Positions 62,965-64,000 of a stretch of DNA of 64,000 nt are shown one piece after another. The stretch is taken from assembly GCA_028023455.1 (NCBI GenBank), contig JAQFVV010007247.1:58929-122928 (forward strand), given 5' to 3'. The notes under the pieces are model-generated. The model was not told where the DNA came from. It made no database searches and saw only the letters and a program-made list of their open reading frames with translations. Made by a program: the position numbers and the translations under genes. Source of the DNA: Epiperipatus broadwayi. Taxonomy: Eukaryota; Onychophora; Udeonychophora; Euonychophora; Peripatidae. How positions within the stretch are numbered: position 1 is the stretch's first letter; each line of letters opens with the position of its first letter.

Positions 62965-64000
62965 TTAATGTTTTGAATTCAGTAAACATGCTTTTATTAT
63001 TATATAGATCTAACACTCTTTTATCTACATATTTCATAACATTCTCAGTTTTATAATAATTGTAGATATCATTTTTCTTTTAGCTAGCATTGGTATAAAA
63101 TCAAAATTAACCCACATAATTTCTGTCGCACAGTACTTTTCAAAATAAAATTATTTATTTTATATAAAAATATATATATTGAATTGATGTCAATATATAT
63201 TAATATGGAAGTAACTTCGCATTCAGATGCCATGCATAAACATTATTCATACTTCAATAAATTGAAAAATAGGATGATGTCATTTTATTTCTTGTATTAT
63301 TACACACAGATTCTAGATATATTGTTATTTTTATTTAAATTTATATACATTTAACATATACATAGCTATGCAAGCAGATTGGTTTGGACTCAAAGCATTA
63401 AAATATTTTTTTAAATTCTAGGCCAGAAAATAAAATAGTCATTAGATGAAAGACATATTAGATCCAAAAAAATCCAGATGCACCTGGTTCAAGTCCAAAC
63501 ATTCTCACTGCCAAAAATCAATAACTTCTTTAGATTGTATGAATGAGATAGCAAAGAGTAGGAATTTAATAAGTACGATTACCTTGCATTTATTACTTAC
63601 TCAAATATATAAAAGATAACAGCCCTGTAATAGAATAAAATTTATTCCTAAAAAGCATTGTGCAAGCTGATATATGAAGCATGTTGGCTTTGTCTATACC
63701 ATAGTATTTTTATTCTTTCTAAATTCACCTGTGCAGTAATATTATATAGAGAGCTTGCAAAATAAGCTCTTAATTAAAATTATTAATTAAAATTATTTTT
63801 ACTTCAACATTTACTGATTTATTCACTTAAAACAGTGTTTACACTTTAACTAAAATTCTACTAATGTAATGGTTTTCTTTTTATAGAATGTCATTAACAA
63901 TAATTTTATCTACTTTTTAGATACTGTATTTCATTTATTGCAATAATGTTATTGATATTGTAACACATTACAATTTCTTGTTTCAAAAAATATATTTATT
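62965..64000. other. AT-rich stretch without recognised genes
   Basis: Nothing supported. Confidence 0.5.

Overview
This is an intron-less-looking, strongly AT-rich stretch of an invertebrate animal genome, most likely intergenic or deep intronic. I see no intact host protein-coding gene. The organism cannot be fixed from the sequence. A genome rich in Penelope-like elements (PLEs), non-LTR LINEs, hAT transposons and a tRNA-derived SINE fits many invertebrates (molluscs, cnidarians, arachnids and others). Almost every open reading frame over 60 codons is either a piece of a decayed transposon or a chance frame in AT-rich DNA.

Layout. 1-9 kb is a cluster of PLE copies: one on the + strand (1.1-3.1 kb), a tandem pair on the - strand sharing terminal repeats (3.5-8.0 kb) and an inverted fragment (8.05-8.9 kb). 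12.4-12.7 kb has a promoter-like island on the - strand. 13.4-17.6 kb holds a small hAT element with a perfect 8-bp target duplication, a + strand LINE relic and a longer - strand RTE-like LINE with an ATT-rich 3' tail. 18.3-25.4 kb holds several long fold-back repeats, a second LINE type and another small hAT element. 24.6-28.0 kb is a decayed ZMYM1-like hAT transposase gene running into a 186-bp ATT microsatellite. 28.9-45.3 kb is dominated by short elements that carry hammerhead ribozyme motifs. 45-57 kb has a SINE family and more fold-backs with hammerheads. 57-63 kb has decayed LINEs.

The most interesting signal is a set of about 14 hammerhead-ribozyme-like motifs in three unrelated sequence families. 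All have the type I layout (stem I, CTGANGA, stem II, GAAA, stem III, cleavage site, stem I). Family 1 lies in short elements flanked by 12-13 bp target-site duplications (206, 329 and 449 bp long), one of them inserted into a PLE reverse transcriptase gene. Family 2 lies in a 374-bp direct tandem repeat plus an inverted copy. Family 3 lies in fold-back elements, with a ribozyme in each arm. In families 1 and 2 stem III is a palindrome (ACTAGT or ACCGGT), which suits ribozymes that act as dimers. The natural reading is that these are non-autonomous retrozyme-like elements copied by PLE or LINE machinery; this is inference.

A second recurring theme is structure rather than sequence: several fold-back repeats have one arm or the centre duplicated in direct orientation, as if hairpin DNA had been copied by template switching.
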